DNA of 64,000 nucleotides from Allantophomopsis cytisporea (lineage: Eukaryota; Ascomycota; Leotiomycetes; Phacidiales; Phacidiaceae): positions 1,984,001 through 2,048,000 of the forward strand of contig CP103020.1 in NCBI GenBank assembly GCA_024752435.1. The letters run 5' to 3'. The notes under the pieces were generated by a model. That model was not told where the DNA came from, made no database searches, and saw only the letters and a list, made by a program, of their open reading frames with translations. A program made the translations under genes and the position numbers. How positions within the stretch are numbered: the stretch's first letter is position 1; every line of letters begins with the position of its first letter. This document shows, in pieces, positions 25,438-37,850 of the stretch.

Positions 25438-25467
25438 TTGCCTGCCTACCTGCCTGCCTACCTGCCT

Positions 25468-25499
<32 letters not shown>

Positions 25500-25505
25500 G
25501 TCTAC
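25438..25505. repeat. CTGCCTAC-like octamer array
   Basis: Irregular array of CTGCCTAC, CTGC and CTACTGC units. Confidence 0.85.
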
Positions 25506-25633
25506 ACCCACAGAACAAGACTAACCCCATTCAGTATGTCCATGAATGCCAATGCTATACACAGGACACAAGAAAACGTTCCTCAGCCATCAACTAAACA
25601 TGCATCTGACACTCCTCATCCACCCGAGATATA

Positions 25634-25669
25634 TACATCCCATACATCCCATACATCCCATACATCCCC
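25634..25669. repeat. Nonanucleotide repeat (CATACATCC)n
   Basis: Four near-perfect units. Confidence 0.9.
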
Positions 25670-27319
25670 CATATCCATCAAAGTTCATCCCCACAACACA
25701 CCATCCCAATACATCATAAACAGCCCTGCCACCATCACCACCCACCCCCCACCAGCCTAGCGAAGCCCATCGCACAGCCGCTCCGATCTGCCCAAGGGTA
25801 TGGAATCCCAGGCGCGCCGATGCCCACGCCATGTCTGCTCGCCGCTGCGGTACCACCACCGGGCGCGAGATCGGAGGGAGGTGCCGCGGTGGAAGTGCTG
25901 CATGGCGCGGTATGGCACTTTCTGCTGCTCAGGCTACGGAGGGTTGTGCAGACGGATTGAATAAGCAAGCACACGAGCATGATAGGTACTTGTTTCGGAT
26001 GTCCTTATTCGGCTTCCCTGGGTTACGTATGGACAATGTTGCTTTGTTGTACGATTCTTATTAGAGGCCTTTTGGGTCTGCTCTGATCTGTGTTGAATCT
26101 GTGGGTTCGGAAATGGTATGTGCATTGTGCTTCATCGTGGGTGAGTGCTGTGGTGTCGAAGGCAACTCTCTCCATCTGTAAAGAGTGGCTCGGTATGGAA
26201 TGTCTATTGAACATAAAGTCCAGAATGCCTTGAGAACGCTCAGGTATTCGGCATCAGTATTCCTCGACGTTACGCAGTCACACTGTGACAATGCCTGTGG
26301 ATCTATCTTGCAGCGAGGATCTCAAACTAAGGATCAGGGTACCCCTCAAGTGTATTATCTTGACAATATTCTCTTTCTCTTCGCTATCTACAATTGGGGG
26401 TTTCATACTTTTTCCTCTGTTGCTGATCTCATTTCTTGTGGCCCATATTTTGAGTGAACAACCCGAACTGGATGTCTCACATCGACCCATATCGAAGCCT
26501 AGGTCTGAATGGCTTCATGTTCAGATACAAGGAGAGGAGATGAAAGGATCGGTATGAGTTTAATTCTTGATGACGGCATGCTACTGATTAGTTCGACTGT
26601 ATCAAGCCAACTTCAGTATTCAGGACCCTAAATCCAACCTTCTCATCTTTAAAAGTTTAAGAGAAGCTAAAGCAACCTGTAAACTGTATATGTGAATATC
26701 CTCCCGGTGGAGAACATCAGGTTCTCTTCGGTGTTTTTGGTCAGGGAGATTTCGACTGTCATTGTCGAGGTTGTTGTCGTTGTTCGTCGTGGATCTGTAT
26801 TTCAACTTGGCGTCCGAAAAGTGAATCCTTGCTCATTCTCGTTTGATGAGATGTCTTCCGATCTTTCTCTTTGCTTGACGTCCTTACAAGAGCTCCCTTA
26901 TTTTGCTGTTCATGCTCGTCAGTTGAAGTCGATCTACCGATTTGTTGAATTGACTGCTACTTTCCTCTCGCTACCTAGGTGGGTATCGTCAAGGAACGTG
27001 GTCATCGTCTGGATTCTTGATTGTGAATATGCATACGACTATATACATAAGATTGACATCATAATTCACACTAAGTGTGACTTACTTTGCGAGTGATACT
27101 GAATCCTGATTACCTCAAGCACACTTGAAGGTACGTTCGTGATGTTTTTTCATAGATGTCAACATCAACCTCAAAGTCCACGGTATATATTTCGATTCAC
27201 GTATTTGTATATACATACCATACACTCCGCAAGATATATCCAACTGTACAAGATCTCCACACCTACACCTGAGCATGCCATATTGCATATTCTCACCCCA
27301 CTACCACTTCAACATCCCT

Positions 27320-28150
27320 TTAAAATGTAGCAGCAGCAAGATTGTTTTCAAAGTTCGCAGGAATGAACGGCACAATAGCGCTCCCAAAGTCCGTATCCTC
27401 CAACGCAGTCTGCGCAACAGTAGGCAACGACTCCCACGCAATAAGAGGTTGTAAACCACCGACCGTAGTGGTAAGACCACAAGAATGGTCAACAGGCCAC
27501 ACACTCTCGTATTTGATGAGCGGGCTGGTGCCATCAAGCGTGAAGCCGTCCGTGCTGCAGTCCCAGTCTCCGTGCGCCGACGGACACACGGCCACGACAT
27601 TTGCGGCATCCGTGGCGGTTGAGCTCGTCAGCCAGACAATGGCACCTTCCCAGTCGTGGCGATGGCCGAGACCGTCCGAGGGCTCGTCTTTCGGCATGTA
27701 CCTATGTGTGTGAGCGGGATTCGAGACCGTGGGAGGGTGTCTTACCAAGAATACATTATGGCATAGTAATCGCCGTATGTTTCTGCGCGAGCGTAGATTT
27801 GGCCGGTGCTGCTGCTACAGTCGCCGTTGGATGCACCCGTCGTGGCTAGGCCGGCACTGAAGGAGTCAGAATCAAGCATTGGAAGGTGGGAAATATGAGT
27901 GGGGAATGAGCGCGTACTTGGTATCTCCTTCCGCGTCAACGGCCGGGAAGGGAACACAGCCGTTGACCACATAGAGATGCGGCTTGTATGCCAAATAGAG
28001 ATCACCTTCTGTCCCGCTGGGAACGGTTTCGGCAAATCCTACAATGTCGTCCGATCCGATTGTGCCTCGACGCTCCAGGGGAGTCGCGCTCACGGCGGCG
28101 ATGCTCAAGAACCCGAGCGAGACCTGTAAGAGGGATGAAAGGACAGCCAT
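27320..28150 (-). CDS. Necrosis- and ethylene-inducing-like protein (NLP, type 1)
   Basis: Three exons, complement of 28150-27918, 27856-27746 and 27701-27320, giving 241 residues, the usual NLP length. The N-terminus is a typical secretion signal (hydrophobic stretch in about the first 22 residues) followed by a basic dipeptide. The family's hallmark heptapeptide GHRHDWE is intact at about residues 127-133. Two cysteines before it, one near the end of exon 1 and one early in exon 2, fit the type 1 disulfide. NLPs are secreted proteins that bind plant sphingolipids (GIPCs), permeabilise eudicot membranes and act as immune-recognised patterns. No frameshift or stop is present, so the gene looks functional. 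A TATAAG lies about 66 bases upstream. The next genes are secreted on the same strand. Confidence 0.93.
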
Positions 28151-29234
28151 TGCGATAGAGAGAATGAATTGAGAACCGAATAAGCCCGCATGCCTACAAT
28201 GGTTATGATGATTGCTTATATGTTCTCTCAGATGCCCTTTACCCCTCAACTTGACACGGGCTCCACATCTTAGTGACCACGAACTCTCGGTCCGCAAACA
28301 TGGCCGGGACCTGAAAGGTTAAAACTCCAATTGGAGAGTCTTCCAGGATCACGTTGAACCCGATGGGCAAATCGCATCTCGAGATTCTTTGAAAAGCCTA
28401 ATTGAGTTCCCGACGAGTGACGCAGGTGTGCCAGGGCCACAGCTATATGTTCTTCGCGACAGGGCAGGTAGAAGAAAACGTGGAGATTCTGCAGGTGCTG
28501 AACAGGCCGACTATGCTCATGCCGGGCTATAACAGATGAATATAAATTGGAGCTGCCGAATACGGTAAACACACAGACATTTTTAATCTACCTGAGCCTT
28601 CCCGACCCTCAAGATTCCCCCAAGCAGGATGATTGCCGATAAGCAGCACTGGGATATGGATAGTCATTCGAATAAAGTACAGATAATACGGCTTCATCAA
28701 GGAAGCTTAATCGCACCCGATGCGCATGCCAGATCTGAATCGTAAAGACCTTTCCTTTGACCACGTGCTTTTGAACCTGCATATATGTTGATCCGTCATC
28801 CATAAGTGGGGTTTTGCTGTTAGTATTACCGATCTTTGACTGTTTCTTTGACATTTGGGCAGCGGCTTGCGCCGTCGCTAATCATGTTATAGTCAGCGGC
28901 TAGATCGACTGTCAAGACTAGAGATAACGCCTTCAGCCGTCTTAGTCATTAAGATAAGTGCTCGCGTCGAGTCTATCGATGGACATGGCAGAATCGGCAC
29001 TCAATCCTTTAAAACTAGCCATTATAACATCAGGAGTCAAACCGCGAGCATAGTGTTGTAGCAAGATGTCTGGAATTTCAGTCTGGTATCGGCTAAGTAC
29101 TCTCATCTCCTGAAATACGCCAACATGTATACTATCAACAAACGATACTAATTATTAATTCCATTTTTTCCTATCTTAACCGAACTTTTCAAGTCTGTTC
29201 TCCCTGGCTATGTACACAAAATGAACCATTGCTT
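28151..29234. other. Intergenic
   Basis: Promoter of the NLP gene and 3' flank of the nitrilase gene. No further gene supported. Confidence 0.6.
28215..28221 (-). promoter_or_regulatory. TATA-like box of the NLP gene
   Basis: ATATAAG on the minus strand about 66 bases before the start codon. Confidence 0.4.
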
Positions 29235-30430
29235 TCAGTCAGAGCTTGCAAGAGCCAACAAGTCCGTTATAAGTACCGTCTTCTTCAAGACGTAGGTACC
29301 AATAACTTTGGGAATGTAGTAAGGCCAGCCATCCTCGATCTGCTTCAGGATTCCCCAGGACTGCTCTCCATTGATATTGTAGGTGGCTGTGCTGAACCCC
29401 GTGGTGTTTATTGAAGAGTACAACATCGGCTGCTCATCAAACGGCGCTGCAGCTAGAATCTCGGCCTGTTCCAGACCCAAGGCTGAGTACACAGCACTAT
29501 ATCCAACACCAGCCCATAGGGTTACTGCACCACTGTTGACGGCGTATGTGCGAACTGCAGCAGCGTTCACTTCGAGGGTTTCCCAGTATTCGGCATCTGA
29601 ATCTTTGGCGTCGGGAGTGTATGGAGCTGCTGCAATGTGGATATTTTCCAGCTGGGCTTGCATGGTGAAGGTCATGGTTGGGTGGAAATGTCTATAAGAA
29701 TGTTAGATAAGACCATAGCTCACAGAAATTCTGCCAGATAAATGGGAACAGGTTTGTAGTCACTTACTCCCAGCACTCGAGAATTCCCCAGCGCCCATAA
29801 GGTGTGTCAATTGCCTTGACACCATCTATACTCCCGTCACTCCAGAGATCTCGCTCTGTGCCCGATGGGCGGACCTTCTGTCTGTGATGAAGTATTTCTC
29901 CATACTTGGAGATAATAGCTTGTCCCATGTAGATACTGGAGTTGGTCTTCTCAGAGAATCCTAATGCAAGGTAAATTGAGTTGTCTTTGGCTGCTGCGAG
30001 GAGGCTGTTCCACTGCACGCTTCCAATCTCCATCGAGTTTTCGATATAGTTGGCTACATGAGCTTCATACCAACCGTCAGAATCACTTCCTTTGGGGTAT
30101 CTATGTCTTGATCAGCTTTGAGTTACCGTATAATCAACACTTCATAACTTACCCAGGGAACCATAGTTCTGGAAAGACAACGAGATTGGCACCGTTGGAT
30201 GCAGCTTCTTGAATGAGTTCGATGCCGTACTCGACGGTACCATTGAGGTCAAAGGTTACCCCCGTATAGTTTTTGTTTAGAAGTGGTAGTGGGAATCCAA
30301 CGGGTGGTGCTCGAACAAGGGCTACTGTGAGGTTTGAATAGTCGGTCGTGTCTGTGACATTGCGGGTAGTGCTTACTGCAACTGCAGACGTCACAGTCGC
30401 CAAGATTGAGAAAAGTCTGACTGACAGCAT
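29235..30430 (-). CDS. Nitrilase / cyanide hydratase family protein with signal peptide
   Basis: Three exons, complement of 30430-30153, 30100-29768 and 29691-29235, giving 355 residues. The triad is complete: Glu88 in VVFPELWFPGYPKG, Lys168 in HHRQKVRPSGTERDLW and Cys202 in GILECWEHF. The Glu-Lys and Lys-Cys spacings (80 and 34) are those of true nitrilases. The CWEHF context is that of the nitrilase/cyanide hydratase branch, which converts nitriles to acids plus ammonia or HCN to formamide. The first 20 residues (MLSVRLFSILATVTSAVAVS) look like a secretion signal, and several N-x-S/T sites follow. This is unusual for a family that is mostly cytosolic. Substrate unknown; plant cyanogenic or indole nitriles are possible. 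It lies between NLP and GH3 genes in the same orientation. Confidence 0.88.
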
Positions 30431-30954
30431 TTCGAAATTCTTGTGCTTTTGAGAACTCGCAATGATTGATTGTTCTTCCAGACTTAGGAGTCCACTGTCG
30501 GGACTATTGGGTGCTTTATGTAGTCATTCTTCTCAGACCTGGCCACTAAAAAGTTATCCGATAGATACCGAAAACTCCTAAATCGAAACCATGAGATAAG
30601 AAGTGCTCATTTTAATCACGATAATCATTCTGTTATTAATTCTCGGGATCTGGTTGTGGGGGAAGAATGGCACTTGAATTCTCGGATCGCCCAGATATTT
30701 GGCGCGGCGTTCAAGGGCCTTAGTGGACCTTGGCTGTTCAGATTTGCGGAAACGAAACATCCGCACTGATACACCACGACAACGTTTCTACAAAAGTAGT
30801 TGAATCCTCAATAATACGAGTATATATCGGTTCTTCCGTTAGTACTGCTCAGTAGGAAATGAGGCCAGAAGAACGCTATTTTTCTTGCATGATTTGTATT
30901 TTTTGGTCTTCGTATATTCAATATATACAATTAAACTCCCCCATTACATATTTT
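30431..30954. other. Intergenic
   Basis: Promoter of the nitrilase gene and 3' flank of the GH3 gene. Nothing else seen. Confidence 0.6.
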
Positions 30955-33632
30955 TCAGCTCAAGTACACACTTTGCTCGCTCACGATATCCACCGCTGAG
31001 AATCCTAACATGAATGTATAATTTCCAGCAACAAAAGTCCAATCCTCAGTGCTCTCATCCCAGACCTGTAAATCAGCGGTTTTCACAGTAATGTTCACCT
31101 CAGTTTCCTTTCCAACTTCCAAGGAGACCTTCTCAAATCCTTTCAGATTCTTTGGTGGCTCATTAGCAGCGGCTGGGTATGACACATAAAGCTGTACCAC
31201 TTGCTTACCCGCCATGGAACCGGTGTTGGCAATCGTTGTAGTAGCGACAACGGAAGAATTCGTAGAAGTCGCGTTAGCGTTCCCAGAATCGGTGTCAAAT
31301 TTGACAGCTGGGTTCGTAAGGGAGAAGTTGGTATAAGTCAATCCATGGCCGAATGAAAAGAGAGGCGTGATGTTAAATTCCTCATAGCCTTTGTAACCAA
31401 CGAACAAGCCTTCATCGAAGCTGACTTCGAGACTGTTTGATGGTTGTATAGTGTCCTCGAGAGACTTGGGGAATGTGACCGTGAGCTTTCCGCTAGGAGA
31501 GATGTCACCAAAAAGAAGTCGTTCAAGCGCAAGACCAACTTGCTGACCAGAATACCAAGCTGCCATCACAGCTTCTACATCATCGATCCATGGCATAAGT
31601 ACAGCCGAGTTGGTATTCAAGACAACTATAGTTTTCTTGGATAGCTTCGAAATGCGGGAGATTGCAGAATCTTGATCACCAGGAAGCGAGAGTCCAATGT
31701 TGTTATCGGCACCTTCTGTGTAGCGGTCCGAAGCAAAGAAAATACTGAGATCCGCAGATGCTGCAAGAGCTTCGGCTTCGGCTTCGGCGCGGGTATCGAT
31801 AGTCGACAGTCCTAGAGTGATCCCAAAACCACCTGTCATGATTGACCATCCCATTGTATAATCCATTCGAATTGATACAGACTGACCAGCTGTGAGATTG
31901 GCAACACCTTGAACAATGGTGTTGAAGTTGGCACCTGACATATTCGCAATAAGAATGTCTTCTACATAGAGGAGAGCATCGCCGTTGCCAGTGAGCGAGA
32001 AGTAATGCATTCCCGTTGTGTTTGGCTGGAAAGTTCCAGTGGTCTGAGAAGAAAACACTTGTGGCCAAGACTGCCAGAGCTCGGGCGGATTACTACCAAT
32101 AGTAATATTCGAGACCTGAACAGTCTGATTAATCGCCCCGGAGTAGTCCATGTTATCCCAGAAAGACACATTAAGTCCTCCCGGAAACATGCTTGACGGA
32201 ATTTCCGCGAAGGTGCCAGTGCCCGGATATACTTCACTATAAACAATGTCGATGTTTTCTGCAGCACCACGTTGAGTGATTGCATCTAATGGAGCTGACA
32301 CCACTGTAGTACTGTCTGTCGCGAAGCCACCGTGGGCCTCAGTGATCTGAACAAGGTCAGTTGCATCAGCGCCGAAAACAGCAATCTTCTGGTACTTTGC
32401 GGCGCTAATTGGCAATACTTCCCCCTCATTCTTCAAAAGAACGCTACCTTCCTCGACCAACTGCTGAGCAAGATTGAGATGCGCATCGGTCCTTGCCATA
32501 GATTCTTCAGTTCCCTCCGTTTGGTCTTCCACAAGTCCGTGGGAGAACACAGGTCTCCAGATACGCTCAACCATGTCCTGCACTCTCGAGAAAGGTACTG
32601 AGCCATTTTCTACAGCGTCAACGAGAAGCTGGCCATAGTACTGGGGAAATCCGTATTTATCAGAGTAATCTCCTCCCGGCATGCTAAGATCCAGGCCGGC
32701 AAGTGCTGCATCAGCTGTACTCCTCGTGGAAAAATACCAATCAGACATGATATATCCATCGTAGCCCCAATCATTTTTCATGGCACCCAATAGCCAGTCG
32801 TTCTCACAAGCATACTCGCCATTGATCTTGTTGTAAGAGCACATAGCTGTACCAACATTTGCCTCCTGAACGGATGCTTTGAATGCTGGGAAATATACTT
32901 CGTGTAGGACACGCTTGTCGACAATTGAGTTCATAGCATTATACTCTGGGGCACTTCCCCAGCGATTGGTCTCTTGATTATGGGCTGCAAAGTGCTTCGC
33001 ACAAGCTAAAACATTTTGACTCTGAATGCCCTCGATCTGAGCTACAGCCATACGACTGGTAAGCCACGGATCTTCTGAAAAAGCCTCACCAGCACGCCCC
33101 CATAATGGAGAACGAACGATGTTCATGGTTGGAGAGAGAACAAGGTTGCGGCCCTTGCTCTTCTGTTCTTGACCAAGTGCCACGCCGTAGGCGTACATTG
33201 CAGAAGTGTTCCATGTTGAGGCCGAGAGAACAGGAGCGGGGAAGGAGGTCACGTTGCCCATGGCATTTCCGACACCTGCTGGTCCGTCTCCCATACACAC
33301 GTCAGGGATACCCATACCAGTGGGTGCGGTGATCATTCCAGCGCAAGCCTCTATACCAGTTATTGCGTCAGTGCCCTATAAACAAACTTTCCATCAGTAC
33401 CATTCATACGAATACATCTTGATCAGCGACAAGAACAGCTTTTTGGGTTACTCACAACATTATCACCTTGAACCATGGCGTATATCTGAGTCCTGTTCAG
33501 CTCCTGCATGAACGATTGGAGCCTCTCCTCAGTTGTCTTTGAGGAATCTAGCCATGACTGGGCGGTAGAAGCATCTGCAAGGCCTGAGAAACCTATGACA
33601 GTAAGGCCAAGAGCAACACGTAGCAAGACCAT
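30955..33632 (-). CDS. Secreted beta-glucosidase, glycoside hydrolase family 3 with PA14 insert
   Basis: Two exons, complement of 33632-33456 and 33375-30955, giving 865 residues. A signal peptide covers about residues 1-22 (LRVALGLTVIGFSGLADA). The GH3 N-terminal barrel has DGPAGV, the KHFAAHNQETNR block and nucleophile Asp271 in GYIMSDWYF. The second alpha/beta domain holds a PA14-like insertion at about residues 447-577 (TTGMHYFSLTGNGDALLYVEDILI). A fibronectin type III-like domain (KGFEKVSLEVGKE) closes the protein. Such enzymes release glucose from beta-glucosides, from cellulose breakdown products or plant defence glucosides. TTTATA on the plus strand at 33701-33706 gives a TATA box about 70 bases upstream. 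Beta-glucosidases are typical targets of COL-26/BglR regulators, one of which lies in this window. Confidence 0.93.
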
Positions 33633-36600
33633 GGCTTAGGACAAAATTGTTCGGGTTATTGAATATGTGAGAAGGATCTTTACTCGAGATATCAATCTTC
33701 TTTATATCGTTTGTTCTACTCAGTTAGCTATCTGACGCTAATGCGTTACTTTCCATAATAAACTAGGGTTCACTCTTGATCGCTGGATTCTCAATCACTT
33801 GAAGTTGCCAAGATTACAAAGATCTACAACACATGCACGATAAACCTCCGTTTGCCATCGCTGGGTTTTATACTCAATCATATGAATACGTTATAAATAC
33901 CAGCTTCTTGAACTAATCACCTTCAATATGTAACTTATCTTTCATGTAGGAACCGTAAAAAGGCTGAATTTGCCATTGAAAAGCCAGAACATAAATAGGA
34001 TAGTATCAATGTTGATCATAGCATGGATATCATCAGTTGCAATCTACATAGTTGTGATGAGGAGTTTTCGGCCATCTCGAGTATCCATAGCTTCAATGAT
34101 GAAGCTGCTTTCGTACTCGTATAGCCTTTTGGACAGGTTGAATCGCACCACCGGAGTTGGTAGACATCCTTGTCAGCACGTGTGATATGCAAGGCACCGA
34201 AATTTGTCGGTACGGAGCAAATTGTGGAGTAAGAGAACCCTTTTCTCGACTCGCCTATGTACGTACGTAACTAACTATGGATCCCAAATACCTACACAAA
34301 AGTTCTTATAACAACGAGCTTCTTCATCATTACATCGAGCCTTGTGTTCGATGTCCTCAGCTTAGATTCCTACCTTCTCACTCATTTTGAGCGAATTTAC
34401 CAATTAAATCATTATCATTAGAAAGAAAATATCGGCAACTTCCTTACACGTATTGGCATCGGTATTGCATGGCGAGTTCCGTCGCCGGAGTTCTCGGTCG
34501 ACGAACGAACTTCCGAAAAAGTATGCTTGACAAAATGTGCTTAGACGCGTGTCATAATCATTCAGGATTCAGATATCTGCATAGTTCATTTCCTGTCATT
34601 CAACGTATGGCAACTCAATAGAGTAAACGGGCGTAGATCTACACCCTCTCACCTCCCGTCAAAGTTCAAGTCCACCTGCTTGACCCGTCATAACACGGGC
34701 ATAGCCGCAACGTTAGTCTCCGTCTCATAACACAGCAGACCCTGAATGCCAGCTCCATGGTTCGATAGTAAACCTTAAATCTTAAACTTTATTTGCATCA
34801 ATTGGCATCCGATCAGATAAGGTCTCCGAAATATTTCTGAACATAGGAGAGATCCTCAATTACTTCACAAAATTACATATGTTCGTACAGAATAGGTAAC
34901 CATGAATATTCGTTGTTTTATTCGAATAGACCCGTTATAAGTTAACGTATAGCCACGAACAATATTCTCATTTTGCTGTGTGAGCTTTGTGATCTTTTTA
35001 GATTTAACACTCAGTGGTGCAAGATGATTTCTCCCACGACTTGCAAGGAGAGCTTATTAAGGGTCTAACTTGTATTTCCCCCCGATTCTCTTGGTGCGAA
35101 GGATCATAAAGTACCTCGATCATGCGTTGGTCTTAAAACCAACAAATGAGATCGAGGCGATGCCCAACATCCATTTACTTCCCTCCTCTGCTTGACTCTC
35201 AATTTTCGTGCATCTTTTCAGATTGTAACTAGGTAAAAGTTATTTTGTCAGTGAAAAATATATACACAGTTATGATGTTGATCTACTTTGATTTTAATTT
35301 GTCATGCCAAGGCACTCGCTGTCAACATATATGGTCAATATACAGACCTCACTTCGGTGCGAGTGTGAAAGTGAGTGATTCTCACTTTCATTCAATTGCC
35401 GGATTAGGCCTGCGCCGCGCAATTTAGTATTAGTATAGTGGCAGAGTATAATCCTGCTCCCTTTATCCTTCAACCAATTCAGTACCCAAATCTGCTGCAC
35501 AACACCGTGTATCGTGACACTCATGCACGCTGACGCAAACCCTACCGCTGCACAACGGATTTAATTTCGATTCATACTAATTGATCTGTAAGATATCGAA
35601 GAGGATAGTGGCAATAGTGAGAACAAATGTTAACCCGTCAATTGGTCGGAGAATGGAAAATAATTCAACAATAAATTTGTTTCTATATTTTGTCCTGATC
35701 TATCCACAGCATCTAATGTTAAAGCATTATAAGCACATGCGCAGACTCGAGTTCATCTGGCTAGAGTATTTTGCCTGGCGGCTCACGCTTTAGAATATTG
35801 TAGACACCCTCATCGAATCTTCAGAGAGGTCATACTCAATTAAAAAGATCTTTGCGAAAACAACAGGAGGAAGCTACTATCAAAACCCTGTCTGCCTCTT
35901 GCTTCTACCAATCTTGCATAAATAATCCAACTTCTGTTATCTTATTATCACGATCGATTCTCAACTGGCTATCTTCGTTAGGATGCTAACCTTCCAAGCT
36001 CTTTCACTCACAGCATAGGTCGAGAACAGACAAGCTGGAATTGATGATGCATGCATTTTGTAAAGTTAACTAGTTCATTTAGCCTCTATAGTTATCTGAC
36101 CAATTCTTGGGATAGAGCACTTGTCCTCTCTTTTTTGCTGAGGATCTAAGATTTTACATATCTCTCTAACCATATTTTTGTTAGTCGTTATAGATCTCCT
36201 AAACGCATCTCCTGTATGATTCTAGCTATACTCTGCATTCTTTGCAGACCTTTACTAACTCATAGAAGCATATTAAGAGTTGAATAAATCAACAGCCTTC
36301 AGCTGTGATAGCAATAAGATGCTACCCCTGTAGCAGAGTGGTGGATTTCTTCAGCACTATATCTGAGGAGAATTTGAAGAACACGATTTTTTCTCCAAGA
36401 AAAAGGGTGAAAATATGAGCAATAGCCGGCTCTTACTTTCAAGTCTCTTACATTCAGGACTTCCCGAATAGGCAGTAAACTCGGCTACATTCTTTACTCG
36501 TCACGTATTTAATTAGCTACACAGTAGATCCTGCTTCTTCTCTCCTCAGCTATTCCACATCCGTGTCCCCATTACCAACTGATACGTAGTACTAGTCGTA

Positions 36601-37850
36601 TTGACGAAGAGACACTTCGGAACTCCACAGGAGAATATCAACTAGCAGGATCTCATCTATTAATTTCTACTATCAACCTTTTATTGAATGGTAAGTCTAA
36701 TCTACCAGTAACGGACAATCAATGCTCAGTGTGAGTGCTTGATCCGTTGTCATCAACTTATTACTAAGAGAAACTACCATCTCATCAGTGTCTCATGTTA
36801 GACTAAAGACTTATTTCATCTTCTACTCTTCCTCAGAATTCGTTTGATATGTAAACATATGTTGCTAGGCATGAGACGTTGAGCAAATCGTTAAACTCTT
36901 CAAGTCTTGTCTGAAATCCAGCCTTTGTCAGTTCACTTCGGGGACTAGACCATCTTGGTGACACCAGTCCAAAACATTTTCGAAACCACGTGCTTTGCTT
37001 GATCTGTTGACTAACCAATACTGGTGAGCCCGAGTTTTGAGACGGGTAGGTTCACTGTTAAAAACTTGACACTTGTTACGTGTGCAGTATTGGTGGTTCT
37101 TGTTTCTTCAGAAAACATGGTACGCCACCCTTTCTCATGTCTGATATTCTGATCTCTGCTCTTAAAAGACCCACAGAAGCACACATATATAGTTATATTA
37201 ATACAGTTGTTTACCTTCGCTTGCATTGATAGTGATACCGAATCTTACGTATATTTCATCTTTGATTTGCATAGCGTTTATAAGCTCTTATCTACTTGTT
37301 CTATTGATACTAACGATAGGGAGTCGGGAGCCAGAGTTACAGGAAATGAAAAACGCACATTGCGTTCGGCTCTTCAGTCTACTACTCAAGCACTTGCTGG
37401 TTGGTCTGAAGGTTCTCAGCAGTGTTCATTCCAGCTTATTTGATACTGTTTTGTGTGGTGTCCAGGACTTTGACAGTTTTGTTATACAGCCCCTTACATC
37501 TAATCTAAAGAGAAAGTGTCAATGTTAGTATCGAAGTTCTTACTAAGCGGAATTATATAGATGTGTTTGTAGAGTATCTTAACTAAAACTTTAAAACCTT
37601 GAAGCTGAGCATGAAAACATATATACCATTTACATTTTTGAACGAGAAAATGTATACACCCCACCACTACAATCGTAACTGGAGTGCTTTTTTCTTCTTT
37701 TCTCTTTTCTTCTCATCATGCACGGCGTAGCTAGCTTCTAAATTCCTGCAATGTCTTCGTACATCACCGCAAATGTCATATCCGTTCTCCACAAAATTAC
37801 AATCCACAACTTTCTTCTCATTACATACAGTATGGATTCTAGACTTAGAG
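33633..37850. other. 4.2 kb AT-rich gene desert
   Basis: Apart from the GH3 promoter on its left edge, I see no coding sequence. All frames are below 105 codons and show no domain. The stretch is AT-rich and, unlike the other two deserts, almost without microsatellites. It may be eroded mobile-element or gene debris, but I cannot recognise a source. Confidence 0.55.
33701..33706 (-). promoter_or_regulatory. TATA box of the GH3 gene
   Basis: TATAAA on the minus strand about 70 bases upstream of the start codon. Confidence 0.45.

Larger units (their letters stand above)
21716..27319. other. 5.6 kb gene-free, microsatellite-rich region upstream of atg13
   Basis: Simple-sequence arrays dominate from about 22.4 to 25.7 kb (main ones listed separately). 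From 25.7 to 27.3 kb the sequence is ordinary and unique, with open frames below 140 codons that show no recognisable domain. It may hold a long atg13 leader or non-coding transcripts. Confidence 0.65.

Noticed and set aside
26285..27096. Short frames with a hydrophobic segment (about 26285-26557 and 26692-27096)
   Set aside because: A single hydrophobic run, no recognisable family, and no supporting splice structure; AT-rich chance frames likely.
16817..30430. Idea that the two nitrilase-family genes are a local duplication
   Set aside because: They share only the catalytic motifs; one has a signal peptide, exon structures differ, and sequence outside the triad does not match. They belong to different branches.
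36833..37226. Possible minus-strand coding remnants in the AT-rich desert
   Set aside because: Two short frames without domain, start context or splice continuity.
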